17,652 nucleotides of DNA, from assembly GCA_023424865.1 (NCBI GenBank), contig JAFADM010000041.1:1-17652 (forward strand). Direction: 5' to 3'. This stretch comes from Bacillota bacterium. GTDB taxonomy: Bacteria; Bacillota_A; Clostridia; DSM-8532. The notes beneath the pieces are model-generated. The model saw only the letters and a program-made list of their open reading frames with translations. It was not told the origin of the DNA and made no database searches. Shown in pieces: positions 1 through 5,753 of this stretch; positions within the stretch are counted from its first letter, which is position 1; each line of letters begins with the position of its first letter. The position numbers and the translations under genes were made by a program.

Positions 1-475
1 CCTCTTTCCAATACTCTAACAATTCCTTGATATATTCCAAAGTACTGCCATTGGGATTTATAAACTGAACAGGGAATTGAAAACATGTGTTTGTAAATTC
101 TTTGCCGAAAACCGTCATTTCTGTTCCCTTTGGGCAATCATTACCCGTACAGGATACACAAGGTATTACACTGGCTTGAACGGCTTTTATGAACCCTTCC
201 TCAAATTCTCCCTTGTAATCACCTGAAAAGAAAAAAACGCGCCATCTATCCTTATTCATCAATATGCTGCACAAATAATTATTCTCATAGGGAATTCTCC
301 AATATTTTGGACCAAACCACTGCCGTGGAGTCATTTGATTCGTTTTTAAATAAGCGATAAATCCCAGCGCTGTTTCCTTCAAATCACCCTCAAGAAGTTC
401 GAGGATTTCTTCTTCTATTTGGGGACTGGTTTTCTCCTGCTCTTTATCCAAAGAGGCGTTGCTTTTTTCGGACAT
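1..475 (-). CDS. Uncharacterised Cys-containing protein, 3' end cut by window edge
   Basis: An uninterrupted frame runs from an ATG at 475 to the left edge (158 codons, no stop seen), so the C-terminus lies outside the window. The start is supported by AAAGGAA about 8 bases upstream on the minus strand. The first 35 or so residues are charged and Glu/Lys-rich. Next comes an aromatic segment with QWFGPKYWRIPYE, then a cysteine cluster around residues 110-120 (CVSCTGNDC), GKEF and another Cys, then FINPNGSTLEYIKELLEYW. No signal peptide or membrane segment is seen. The CxxCxxxxC arrangement could bind a metal or form disulfides, but that is inference. It resembles a clostridial family of unknown function that I remember only by sequence feel, so no function is assigned. 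It is transcribed divergently from the monooxygenase-like gene at 734. Confidence 0.75.
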   Translation of the reverse strand, partial: MSEKSNASLDKEQEKTSPQIEEEILELLEGDLKETALGFIAYLKTNQMTPRQWFGPKYWRIPYENNYLCSILMNKDRWRVFFFSGDYKGEFEEGFIKAVQASVIPCVSCTGNDCPKGTEMTVFGKEFTNTCFQFPVQFINPNGSTLEYIKELLEYWKE

Positions 476-505
476 CTTTTCAATTCCTTTCGTATTTTAT
501 ATATA

Positions 506-529
506 ATATAAATACTTCATATAAATACT
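506..529. repeat. Two tandem copies of an AT-rich 11-mer, 13-base period
   Basis: ATATAAATACT occurs at 506-516 and again at 519-529. The pair lies 30-55 bases upstream of the minus-strand gene starting at 475, within its likely promoter region. AT richness makes chance plausible. It could be a regulator site or simply promoter sequence. Confidence 0.35.
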
Positions 530-657
530 CGCTAAGTAGATGTTATATTTCGTAAACTTATAAGTCAAGTAATTACATATTAAAGATAATCACAATATTT
601 AAGAAAAGAGATTAAATACAATAAAAATTAAATGCCTTAAATGCTATAAAAATACAG

Positions 658-687
658 TTCAAAGTAGAGCTGCTCACATGATATAGT
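658..687 (+). promoter_or_regulatory. Candidate sigma-A promoter for the monooxygenase-like gene
   Basis: TTCAAA at 658-663 and TATAGT at 682-687 are separated by 18 bases and lie about 47 bases before the GTG start at 734. The -10 matches consensus at 5 of 6 positions and the -35 at 4 of 6. The surrounding sequence is very AT-rich, so other placements are possible. Confidence 0.35.
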
Positions 688-689
688 AG

Positions 690-716
690 ATTAATAATCT
701 TAAATGTATTATTAAT
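690..716. repeat. 9-bp perfect inverted repeat between promoter and RBS
   Basis: ATTAATAAT (690-698) and its exact reverse complement ATTATTAAT (708-716) are separated by 9 bases. The repeat sits just downstream of the candidate -10 and just before the AGGGGG ribosome site, where a repressor operator or a leader hairpin would act. Arms of only A and T make a stable RNA hairpin less likely than a DNA-binding site. No regulator gene is adjacent. Confidence 0.45.
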
Positions 717-733
717 TTACAGGGGGTTCTATA

Positions 734-1069
734 GTGGGCGAGATTGCAAACACACCAAAAACACCTTACTATGCGGTTATTTTTACATCTATAAGGACTT
801 TGGAGGACAATGGGTATGGGAAGGTATCCGATTCTATCGTTGACATTGTCTCCAGGCAAGAAGGCTTTCTAGGCGCAGAAAGTTCCAGAAGCGAAGATGG
901 TTTTGGCATAACAGTTTCTTATTGGGACTCTTTAGATAGTATCAACCAATGGAAAAATAACGGTCCCCACATGAAAGCGAAGGAAATGGGGAAGAAACTG
1001 TGGTACTCAAAATATAAGATACGTATTTGCAAGGTGGAGAACGATAATTATTTTGCAACCGATTTATAG
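734..1069 (+). CDS. Antibiotic biosynthesis monooxygenase (ABM) domain protein
   Basis: A 111-residue protein matching the small ABM-fold family (dimeric ferredoxin-like alpha+beta barrel). Family-type segments are YYAVIFTSIRT (residues 12-22), NGYGKVSDSIVDIVSRQEGFLGAES, then GITVSYWDSLDSINQWKNN and a C-terminal WYSKYKIRICKVE. Members of this fold include cofactor-free monooxygenases, heme-degrading IsdG-type enzymes and many proteins of unknown role. Nothing here identifies a substrate, so only the fold is called. The start is GTG at 734, set by a strong AGGGGG (721-726) 7 bases upstream. It is probably monocistronic: the next gene is on the other strand, and a hairpin follows 28 bases after the stop. 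It is a soluble cytoplasmic protein with no signal sequence. Confidence 0.88.
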   Translation: MGEIANTPKTPYYAVIFTSIRTLEDNGYGKVSDSIVDIVSRQEGFLGAESSRSEDGFGITVSYWDSLDSINQWKNNGPHMKAKEMGKKLWYSKYKIRICKVENDNYFATDL

Positions 1070-1097
1070 CACCCGTGTGTTTTTACAGCGTAGAAAT

Positions 1098-1139
1098 AGG
1101 ACGTAGTCCGAGTGATTTTAAGTACTCGGCCTACGTCCT
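1098..1139. terminator. 16-bp hairpin after the ABM gene, possible terminator without U-tract
   Basis: Arms 1098-1113 and 1124-1139 pair over 16 positions with one T/C mismatch around a 10-base loop. The stem begins 28 bases after the ABM stop codon. Neither strand has a run of T directly after the stem, so it is not a textbook rho-independent terminator. It could end or protect transcripts arriving from either side, since the VOC gene converges on it. Confidence 0.45.
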
Positions 1140-1255
1140 GAAATTATCTGCACAACCCCTTCTATTAAGGCCTGTTATGGTATCTATCTGCAATTGCCTT
1201 TACATCCCCAACCACAGGACATTTAATAGGATACGGCAAAGCTTTGATTTATTAT

Positions 1256-1639
1256 TTAACCAAAAAAACTAATACAAAATGGATGTCCCACAGGGTCAAT
1301 GAAGATTGTATAATCCTCAGAATATTGTACGGAAGCCAAAGTGGCGCCACATGCCAACGCATGGGTTACAACAGCTTCTTTTTCCTTTGGTGAAGAGGCA
1401 AAGTCTAAATGTGCCATTTGCTGTTGTTTACCATTTTCATTTGGCCAAACTGGCGGAATATAGTCTTCAATCTCCTGAAACAGTAAACAGATGTGCTTAT
1501 CCGGTGAAATAACAGCAAGCCATTCTTCGTCGAACCGCTTTTTGTTCCATCCCAATAGTGCAGTGTAGAAATCTGCCAACTCCTCCTGATTGGGACAATC
1601 TAGTGTAAATGACGCAAAATTAATAGTAGGTCCCGACAT
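1256..1639 (-). CDS. VOC-family glyoxalase-like protein
   Basis: A 127-residue protein of the vicinal-oxygen-chelate superfamily, of the type grouped as Glyoxalase_6-like. The N-terminal FTLDCPNQEELADFYTALLGW (residues 11-31) is the characteristic 'D-C-P/A-D..LA-F-Y..LLGW' opening. The second half carries MAHLDF and the closing strand IFIDPVGHPFCIS, with the family's DPxGHPFC ending. The fold is made of paired beta-alpha-beta-beta-beta modules that usually bind a metal or small molecule. Possible roles include lyase, dioxygenase and antibiotic-binding, and the sequence does not decide between them. The ATG at 1639 is preceded by AGGAGGAG with about 7 bases spacing. It is a separate minus-strand unit converging on the ABM gene. 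Confidence 0.88.
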   Translation of the reverse strand: MSGPTINFASFTLDCPNQEELADFYTALLGWNKKRFDEEWLAVISPDKHICLLFQEIEDYIPPVWPNENGKQQQMAHLDFASSPKEKEAVVTHALACGATLASVQYSEDYTIFIDPVGHPFCISFFG

Positions 1640-1677
1640 AAACAGCTCCTCCTAAAATTTTGATTTATCTGCCAGTT

Positions 1678-1718
1678 ACATCCTATCATATAAAGGGATA
1701 TGCTGTCACAAATTTATT
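1678..1718. repeat. Copy A of a diverged direct repeat
   Basis: Starts ACATCCTATC and ends GCTGTC-CAAA-TTTATT. It aligns by eye with 3334-3376 over about 43 positions, with roughly 37 matches and a few single-base gaps. On the minus strand this copy overlaps a candidate promoter of the VOC gene (GTGACA, 18 bases, TAGGAT), so it may have a regulatory role. Confidence 0.5.
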
Positions 1719-1810
1719 AAATACGCCTTTATACTCTAATATTTTAGCCCCTGTTTTACACATGGAGTTATTCATTTATATAGTACATTGAAAAAACATT
1801 TGTTAAAAAG

Positions 1811-1839
1811 TTGACTTGCGGTCAGGTGGAAGATAACAT
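1811..1839 (+). promoter_or_regulatory. Candidate sigma-A promoter for the lipoprotein gene
   Basis: TTGACT (1811-1816) and TAACAT (1834-1839) are separated by exactly 17 bases and lie about 70 bases before the ATG at 1909. The -35 is near consensus and the -10 matches at 4 of 6 positions. Confidence 0.5.
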
Positions 1840-1908
1840 TAACTTGTTCGGTATACATTCAATAACTCGGGTAAATTAATGTATTTTTTGTAGCTTGGGA
1901 GACTTAAA

Positions 1909-3267
1909 ATGAAAAAAAACACAGTATGGATTCTTGTAATGGGCATAAGCACACTCCTCACAGCTTGCTCAAACGGTGAAATAAAGGCAACAGATGAAGG
2001 ACCTGCAACCGGTGGGATAGAATTGACGGATAACCTGACTCCGGTCAGCGATGGCGACAAAGTACCGGAAAACCTCAATGAAAAGGATGGGGCGGAAGGC
2101 CAGACTGGAAATGAACCTGCTGTGGCGGTTTCAGGGGCCTTGCAGGAAACAGGCAGAAATGAAGCAGGTCTTGTAACCCTTTCTATTAGTGACTTAAGCG
2201 GAATAAAGCTGAACTCAAAAGTAGAAGCATTGCTTTCAAACAGGGAGAGTTATACGAATAAGGATTTTCAGGACGGATTAATCCTTACCTCCGGCACAGG
2301 TGCTGTTTTGGTTACTGAAAGATATAAGGAGCCGGTTCTGGGGGATATAAAAATAGGCGAAGCAATAGTTCGGGTTAAGCAACTTCTTGGTAACTCAAGC
2401 TATGAAGTGGAGGATTCGTTTTTTTATAAGACCGATGATTATTACATCGGCTTTAAAGGCCAAGACAGTGTCCGGCAGATGATAGCAGTGAATGTACCTG
2501 CAAAGTACGACTCCCAGGTGTTAAAGAAAATACTGGAGGGCCTTAACGAAGGGGATGATGAAGGGTTGAATGCCTTCCTTCAAAAGGAGAGCGGCATTTC
2601 AGACTTCTTTGAGGAACAGGGCTATATAAACGGAGGGGGCTACTATGCCAATTCCTATAACGGCATAGAGGTTGTTGAATTTGCGGATGACAACAGCATC
2701 ACGGTTTATAATAATTTTGAAGGTGTCCTCTACAGCTATCCCGGAGAGAATAAGGGGAGCTTCCCGCTGGAATTTATAAATAAGGATCAGTTTGCCGAAT
2801 ATCTGATTACTGATTTTAATCAGTATTTGAATACCGATGAGCGTTTTGAAAAAGAAGGGGCGTTGTCGCCAAGCGGTAAATATCAATTTATCTACGATTG
2901 GATTTACAGCATGAGCCAATACTTTACCATAAGAACGGTTGATTTAACCAAGCCGGATTACGTGCTGAACGCAAATGCATCCGAATACGTCTGGCTGAGC
3001 GACGATTATATTCTGTACATACATGGATGGGCTTCGATTCCATATATTATCCGGATCTCGGAAAACAGTGATACAAACATAAATGTTCTTTACCATTTGG
3101 GCTTGTTAAAAGAAGAGGATTACGGTGAGGCAATCGGCAAATACCAATATGTCATTGAAGAAGTCACCTCAAAGAGCATAACACTATTTGATAACTTAAA
3201 TAACAAGACCTTGAGCATCGAATTTGAATTTGACTCACAAAACCAGATTGTACTCAAGCAAAAGTAA
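1909..3267 (+). CDS. Unrecognised lipoprotein, 452 residues
   Basis: The N-terminus has a lipoprotein signal: MKKN, a hydrophobic stretch, then the lipobox LTAC with Cys20 as the lipidated residue. The mature protein would therefore be anchored outside the cytoplasmic membrane. Residues 21-75 form a low-complexity, Gly/Glu/Asp-rich tether. The rest is a folded-looking acidic region rich in Tyr, Asp and Asn, with several segments of alternating hydrophobic residues suggesting beta structure (for example YVWLSDDYILYIHGW near residues 361-375). I recognise no family or catalytic motif. GGGAG (1897-1901) 7 bases before the ATG supports the start. It appears monocistronic, with no clear terminator, and is flanked by the two copies of a diverged direct repeat. 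A substrate-binding or sensory role is possible but unsupported. Confidence 0.85.
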   Translation: MKKNTVWILVMGISTLLTACSNGEIKATDEGPATGGIELTDNLTPVSDGDKVPENLNEKDGAEGQTGNEPAVAVSGALQETGRNEAGLVTLSISDLSGIKLNSKVEALLSNRESYTNKDFQDGLILTSGTGAVLVTERYKEPVLGDIKIGEAIVRVKQLLGNSSYEVEDSFFYKTDDYYIGFKGQDSVRQMIAVNVPAKYDSQVLKKILEGLNEGDDEGLNAFLQKESGISDFFEEQGYINGGGYYANSYNGIEVVEFADDNSITVYNNFEGVLYSYPGENKGSFPLEFINKDQFAEYLITDFNQYLNTDERFEKEGALSPSGKYQFIYDWIYSMSQYFTIRTVDLTKPDYVLNANASEYVWLSDDYILYIHGWASIPYIIRISENSDTNINVLYHLGLLKEEDYGEAIGKYQYVIEEVTSKSITLFDNLNNKTLSIEFEFDSQNQIVLKQK

Positions 3268-3333
3268 GACCGCTATGAAAGCGATACATAAAATGAGGAC
3301 ACCGGGGCCTTGCGCACCTAAGAGCAACCAATA

Positions 3334-3376
3334 ACATCCTATCCAATAAACGGATTAGGCTGTCGCAAAATTTATT
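3334..3376. repeat. Copy B of a diverged direct repeat
   Basis: Same orientation as copy A at 1678-1718, sharing ACATCCTATC, ATAAA, GGA, GCTGTC, CAAA and TTTATT. It lies between the lipoprotein stop and the ArsR-type gene. The GGCTGTCGCAAAATTT portion resembles ends of insertion sequences in general feel, but no transposase or inverted partner is present. Confidence 0.45.
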
Positions 3377-3431
3377 TTTGGCTATGTTTTAAAATAAGGG
3401 CCGGTAAGATAAGAGGGTTATTAACATTTTG

Positions 3432-3460
3432 TTTACAAACTCCTGGGGGTGATTTATACT
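3432..3460 (+). promoter_or_regulatory. Sigma-A promoter of the ArsR-type regulator
   Basis: TTTACA (3432-3437), a 17-base spacer and TATACT (3455-3460). Each hexamer matches consensus at 5 of 6 positions. The ATG at 3488 follows 28 bases after the -10, giving a short leader. A short quasi-palindrome GTTATTAAC lies at 3417-3425, just upstream of the -35, and could be an autoregulatory site. Confidence 0.6.
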
Positions 3461-3487
3461 TATGTTAAATTGATTTCAGGAGTAATT

Positions 3488-4390
3488 ATGAAAACAGATA
3501 TATCGGAAAAGTGGTTAACGGTTTATGAAGCATTGGCCAGCAGTGTACGTATAAAGATAATTAACCTTCTGGCACAAAAACCTTTAAATATAAAGCAGCT
3601 TGCTGAAGAGCTAGGCTTGAGCAGTGCCATAATGACAATGCATGTAAAAAAGCTTGAGGCGGCCGCCATAATACACTGTGAACGAAAAAATATAAATGGG
3701 GCGGTCCAAAAGCTATGTTTTCTTGATGTTGATACATTAGAGGTAGAATTTCCATCCAAACAGGCAAAAATAAGAAGCTATCATGAATTTGCCATGCCTA
3801 TCGGACATTTTTCAGATTTTACCGTTGCTCCTACCTGCGGAATTGCTACGCCTGAAAAGGTTATCGGGCAGTTTGATGATCCCAGGTATTTTTTGGATCC
3901 TGATAGAGTTAATGCCGGTATACTGTGGTTTACTGAGGGTTATGTTGAATACAGGATTCCTAATTTTCTGCTTTCGGTACAGCAGCCCCATGAGTTGGAA
4001 ATATCAATGGAACTTGGCTCTGAAGCTCCTGGAATAAATAATAATTGGCCTTCAGATATAACGTTCTTTCTGAATGAGAAAAAAATCGGCCAGTGGACCA
4101 GTCCTGGCGATTTTGGAAACACCCGGGGAAAGTATACCCCTGATTGGTGGAGTTTGCTGGTAGGACAATACGGACTTTATAAGGTTATTCGTATTACGCA
4201 GGACGGCTCATATATCGATGGGCTCAAAGTATCCGAAACGTCGCTGTCCTCTCTGGATATACGTCAGAAATACTGGTCTTTCAGAATAGCCGTTCTTCCA
4301 GACGCGTTGAATGTGGGGGGAGTAACAATATTCGGAAAGGGCTTTGGTAATTATAGCCGGGATATTATGTTCAAACTGTATTTTGAGTAA
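3488..4390 (+). CDS. ArsR-type winged-helix regulator with large C-terminal domain
   Basis: A 300-residue protein. Residues 8-80 form an ArsR/SmtB-type winged helix: LASSVRIKIINLLAQKPLN, then the helix-turn-helix IKQLAEELGLSSAIMTMHVKKLE (about 35-57), then a wing. Typical ArsR repressors are about 100 residues. This one has an extra ~200-residue, beta-rich, Trp/Tyr/Gly-rich domain (about 100-300) with no metal-binding ELCVCDL motif. It begins with a repeat-free FPSKQAKIRSYHEFAMPIGH and ends IFGKGFGNYSRDIMFKLYF. I infer that this domain senses a carbohydrate, because GH51 and GH43 genes follow on the same strand. Related long ArsR-type proteins beside glycosidase genes in Firmicutes are known to me only in general terms. 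The start was set at 3488 by CAGGAG 5 bases upstream. An upstream in-frame GTG at 3449 overlaps the -35/-10 spacer and is rejected. Confidence 0.85.
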   Translation: MKTDISEKWLTVYEALASSVRIKIINLLAQKPLNIKQLAEELGLSSAIMTMHVKKLEAAAIIHCERKNINGAVQKLCFLDVDTLEVEFPSKQAKIRSYHEFAMPIGHFSDFTVAPTCGIATPEKVIGQFDDPRYFLDPDRVNAGILWFTEGYVEYRIPNFLLSVQQPHELEISMELGSEAPGINNNWPSDITFFLNEKKIGQWTSPGDFGNTRGKYTPDWWSLLVGQYGLYKVIRITQDGSYIDGLKVSETSLSSLDIRQKYWSFRIAVLPDALNVGGVTIFGKGFGNYSRDIMFKLYFE

Positions 4391-4429
4391 ATGGTTAATT
4401 AAAGATGGTTAATTAAATGTATAGTTAAT
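4391..4429. repeat. Tandem 12-mer ATGGTTAATTAA plus partial third copy
   Basis: ATGGTTAATTAA occurs at 4391-4402 and 4405-4416, followed by a degraded ATAGTTAAT at 4421-4429. The copies start directly after the regulator's stop codon, in the 108-base gap before the kinase gene. Each holds the palindrome TTAATTAA. The shared GTTAA core also occurs in the putative operators at 3417 and 5693-5726, so these may be regulator-binding sites. Confidence 0.5.
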
Positions 4430-4498
4430 CCTGGGTGAATGATATTGATGTAATGACGTTAATAGCTCGTAACATTAATAAAAGGATTAGGTTTTAAA

Positions 4499-5461
4499 AT
4501 GGAGAGTATAACAAAAAACAGGGTTGAAAAAAATACATTAGTTTCTATGGTTCGCAAAGCATTCCCGGAGCTTGAAATAAATAAAATTACAGAATTGAAC
4601 GAAGGCTATTTTAACATATCTTATCTCATCGGACTTTCGGATAATTCCGAAGTAATCCTAAAGATTGCGCCTCCAAATGATATTGCGGTAATGACACATG
4701 AAATTAACATTATGTACAGTGAAGTAACTTCGATACGGATGGTGAAAAGAGAAACGGATATACCTGTGCCGGAAATCCTGTTTTACGATAATAGCCGTAC
4801 TCTGTGCGGTTCGGAATATTTCTTTATGAGCAAGCTGGATGGCAATAGCTTTAATTCGTTGAAGAAATGTCTGACAGAAGAAGAAACAAGAGAAATTAAA
4901 TTTGAGATAGGAAGGCTGAATAGAAAGATAAACCATATAACCAATGATAAATTTGGTTACTTTGGACAGCTGGATCGGCAGGGAGACGACTGGTATCAGG
5001 TGTTCTCGGATATGATAGGCGATGCGATACATGACGCTGAAGCATTAAAAATCGACCTGCAAACCCCAATAAAAAAAATATATGAATTATTAGCAAGGGA
5101 CAAAGGCTATTTTCAGGAGATAACAAAGCCAAGGCTTGTACATTGGGACCTTTGGGCCGGCAATGTCTTTATCCGTGACAATAAAGTAACCGGACTTATT
5201 GATTTTGAACGCTGCTTGTGGGCGGATGAGTTGATGGAAGTCGGCTTTCGTACCTGTTGGTATAATGAGGCGTTCCAACAGGGCTACGGGACAAAGGAAC
5301 TTAGCCATAGTCAGATGGTCAGAGCCAGATGGTATGATATTTATTTGTTTCTGATTTCGATCCTGGAATGTGATTACCGGAAGTATGAAACAAGAGACAC
5401 TTATAATTGGGCGACTCAGATGCTGAAGAAATGGATTTCGGAGATGGAAAAGGATATTTGA
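4499..5461 (+). CDS. APH-family (aminoglycoside phosphotransferase-like) small-molecule kinase
   Basis: A 320-residue protein with the protein-kinase-like APH fold. Residues 30-60 form the N-lobe with the ATP-contacting lysine in VILKIAPP (Lys55) and a Glu in THEINIM (Glu68). The catalytic loop is LVHWDLWAGNVFI, with His215, Asp217 and Asn222 in the HxDxxxxN pattern. The metal-binding segment IDFE follows at 234-237 (Asp235). All key residues are present, so it should be active. APH-fold enzymes phosphorylate antibiotics, choline, homoserine, methylthioribose or sugars such as N-acetylhexosamines. Sequence alone does not say which. Its position between an ArsR-type regulator and arabinofuranosidase genes favours a sugar kinase, but this is inference. 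Its RBS is weak (AAAGGA about 12 bases or TTAGG 7 bases upstream). Confidence 0.85.
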   Translation: MESITKNRVEKNTLVSMVRKAFPELEINKITELNEGYFNISYLIGLSDNSEVILKIAPPNDIAVMTHEINIMYSEVTSIRMVKRETDIPVPEILFYDNSRTLCGSEYFFMSKLDGNSFNSLKKCLTEEETREIKFEIGRLNRKINHITNDKFGYFGQLDRQGDDWYQVFSDMIGDAIHDAEALKIDLQTPIKKIYELLARDKGYFQEITKPRLVHWDLWAGNVFIRDNKVTGLIDFERCLWADELMEVGFRTCWYNEAFQQGYGTKELSHSQMVRARWYDIYLFLISILECDYRKYETRDTYNWATQMLKKWISEMEKDI

Positions 5462-5584
5462 TTACATACCTGATTGAGTTCTTATTTTAATTATGAGGAT
5501 TAATCAGCTCACATCATAAGCCCATTTCGCTCCTGGTTGCTCTCCTTTTCGACAGATTCAATTTGCCTAAAATCAGGAATGCTA

Positions 5585-5620
5585 TATGCCATGTATTTTA
5601 TAATATATGGCATAATTTTC
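5585..5620 (+). terminator. Terminator-like hairpin after the kinase gene
   Basis: Arms 5585-5596 and 5603-5614 pair over 12 positions, including one G-T pair, around a 6-base loop, followed by ATTTTC. The stem contains only three consecutive G-C pairs and the T-run is short, so termination may be partial. It separates the regulator-kinase pair from the GH51 promoter. Confidence 0.45.
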
Positions 5621-5665
5621 GATCTGTTTTATCTCACTGATTCATAATGAAATGAAAGATACCCA

Positions 5666-5694
5666 TTGAAAAGCACTTGGATATAATATAGAAT
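5666..5694 (+). promoter_or_regulatory. Sigma-A promoter of the GH51-GH43 operon
   Basis: TTGAAA (5666-5671), a 17-base spacer and TAGAAT (5689-5694), followed about 60 bases later by the GH51 ATG. The alternative TATAAT at 5682-5687 has no -35 at proper spacing. The 3' end of the -10 overlaps a 14-bp palindrome. Confidence 0.6.
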
Positions 5695-5706
5695 TAACTA
5701 GTTAAT
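5693..5706. promoter_or_regulatory. Putative operator: perfect 14-bp palindrome over the GH51 start site
   Basis: ATTAACTAGTTAAT is fully self-complementary. It overlaps the end of the -10 and the expected transcription start, so a bound repressor would block RNA polymerase. A looser dyad, GTTATTGATTAAC, follows at 5714-5726. The ArsR-type protein encoded at 3488-4390 is the obvious candidate ligand, by inference. Confidence 0.5.
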
Positions 5707-5753
5707 ATAAATAGTTATTGATTAACAAAAATATTAATGGAGGTTATGAAAGA

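Noticed and set aside
1237..1246. 10-bp palindrome CAAAGCTTTG
   Set aside because: It is short, lies past the VOC stop codon and has no promoter nearby, so it is probably chance.
3449..3487. GTG-initiated N-terminal extension of the ArsR-type protein
   Set aside because: It would begin inside the promoter spacer, upstream of the transcription start. CAGGAG clearly serves the ATG at 3488.
5718..5753. TTG-initiated extension of the GH51 protein
   Set aside because: It starts within the second putative operator dyad with no RBS, whereas GGAGG precedes the ATG at 5754.
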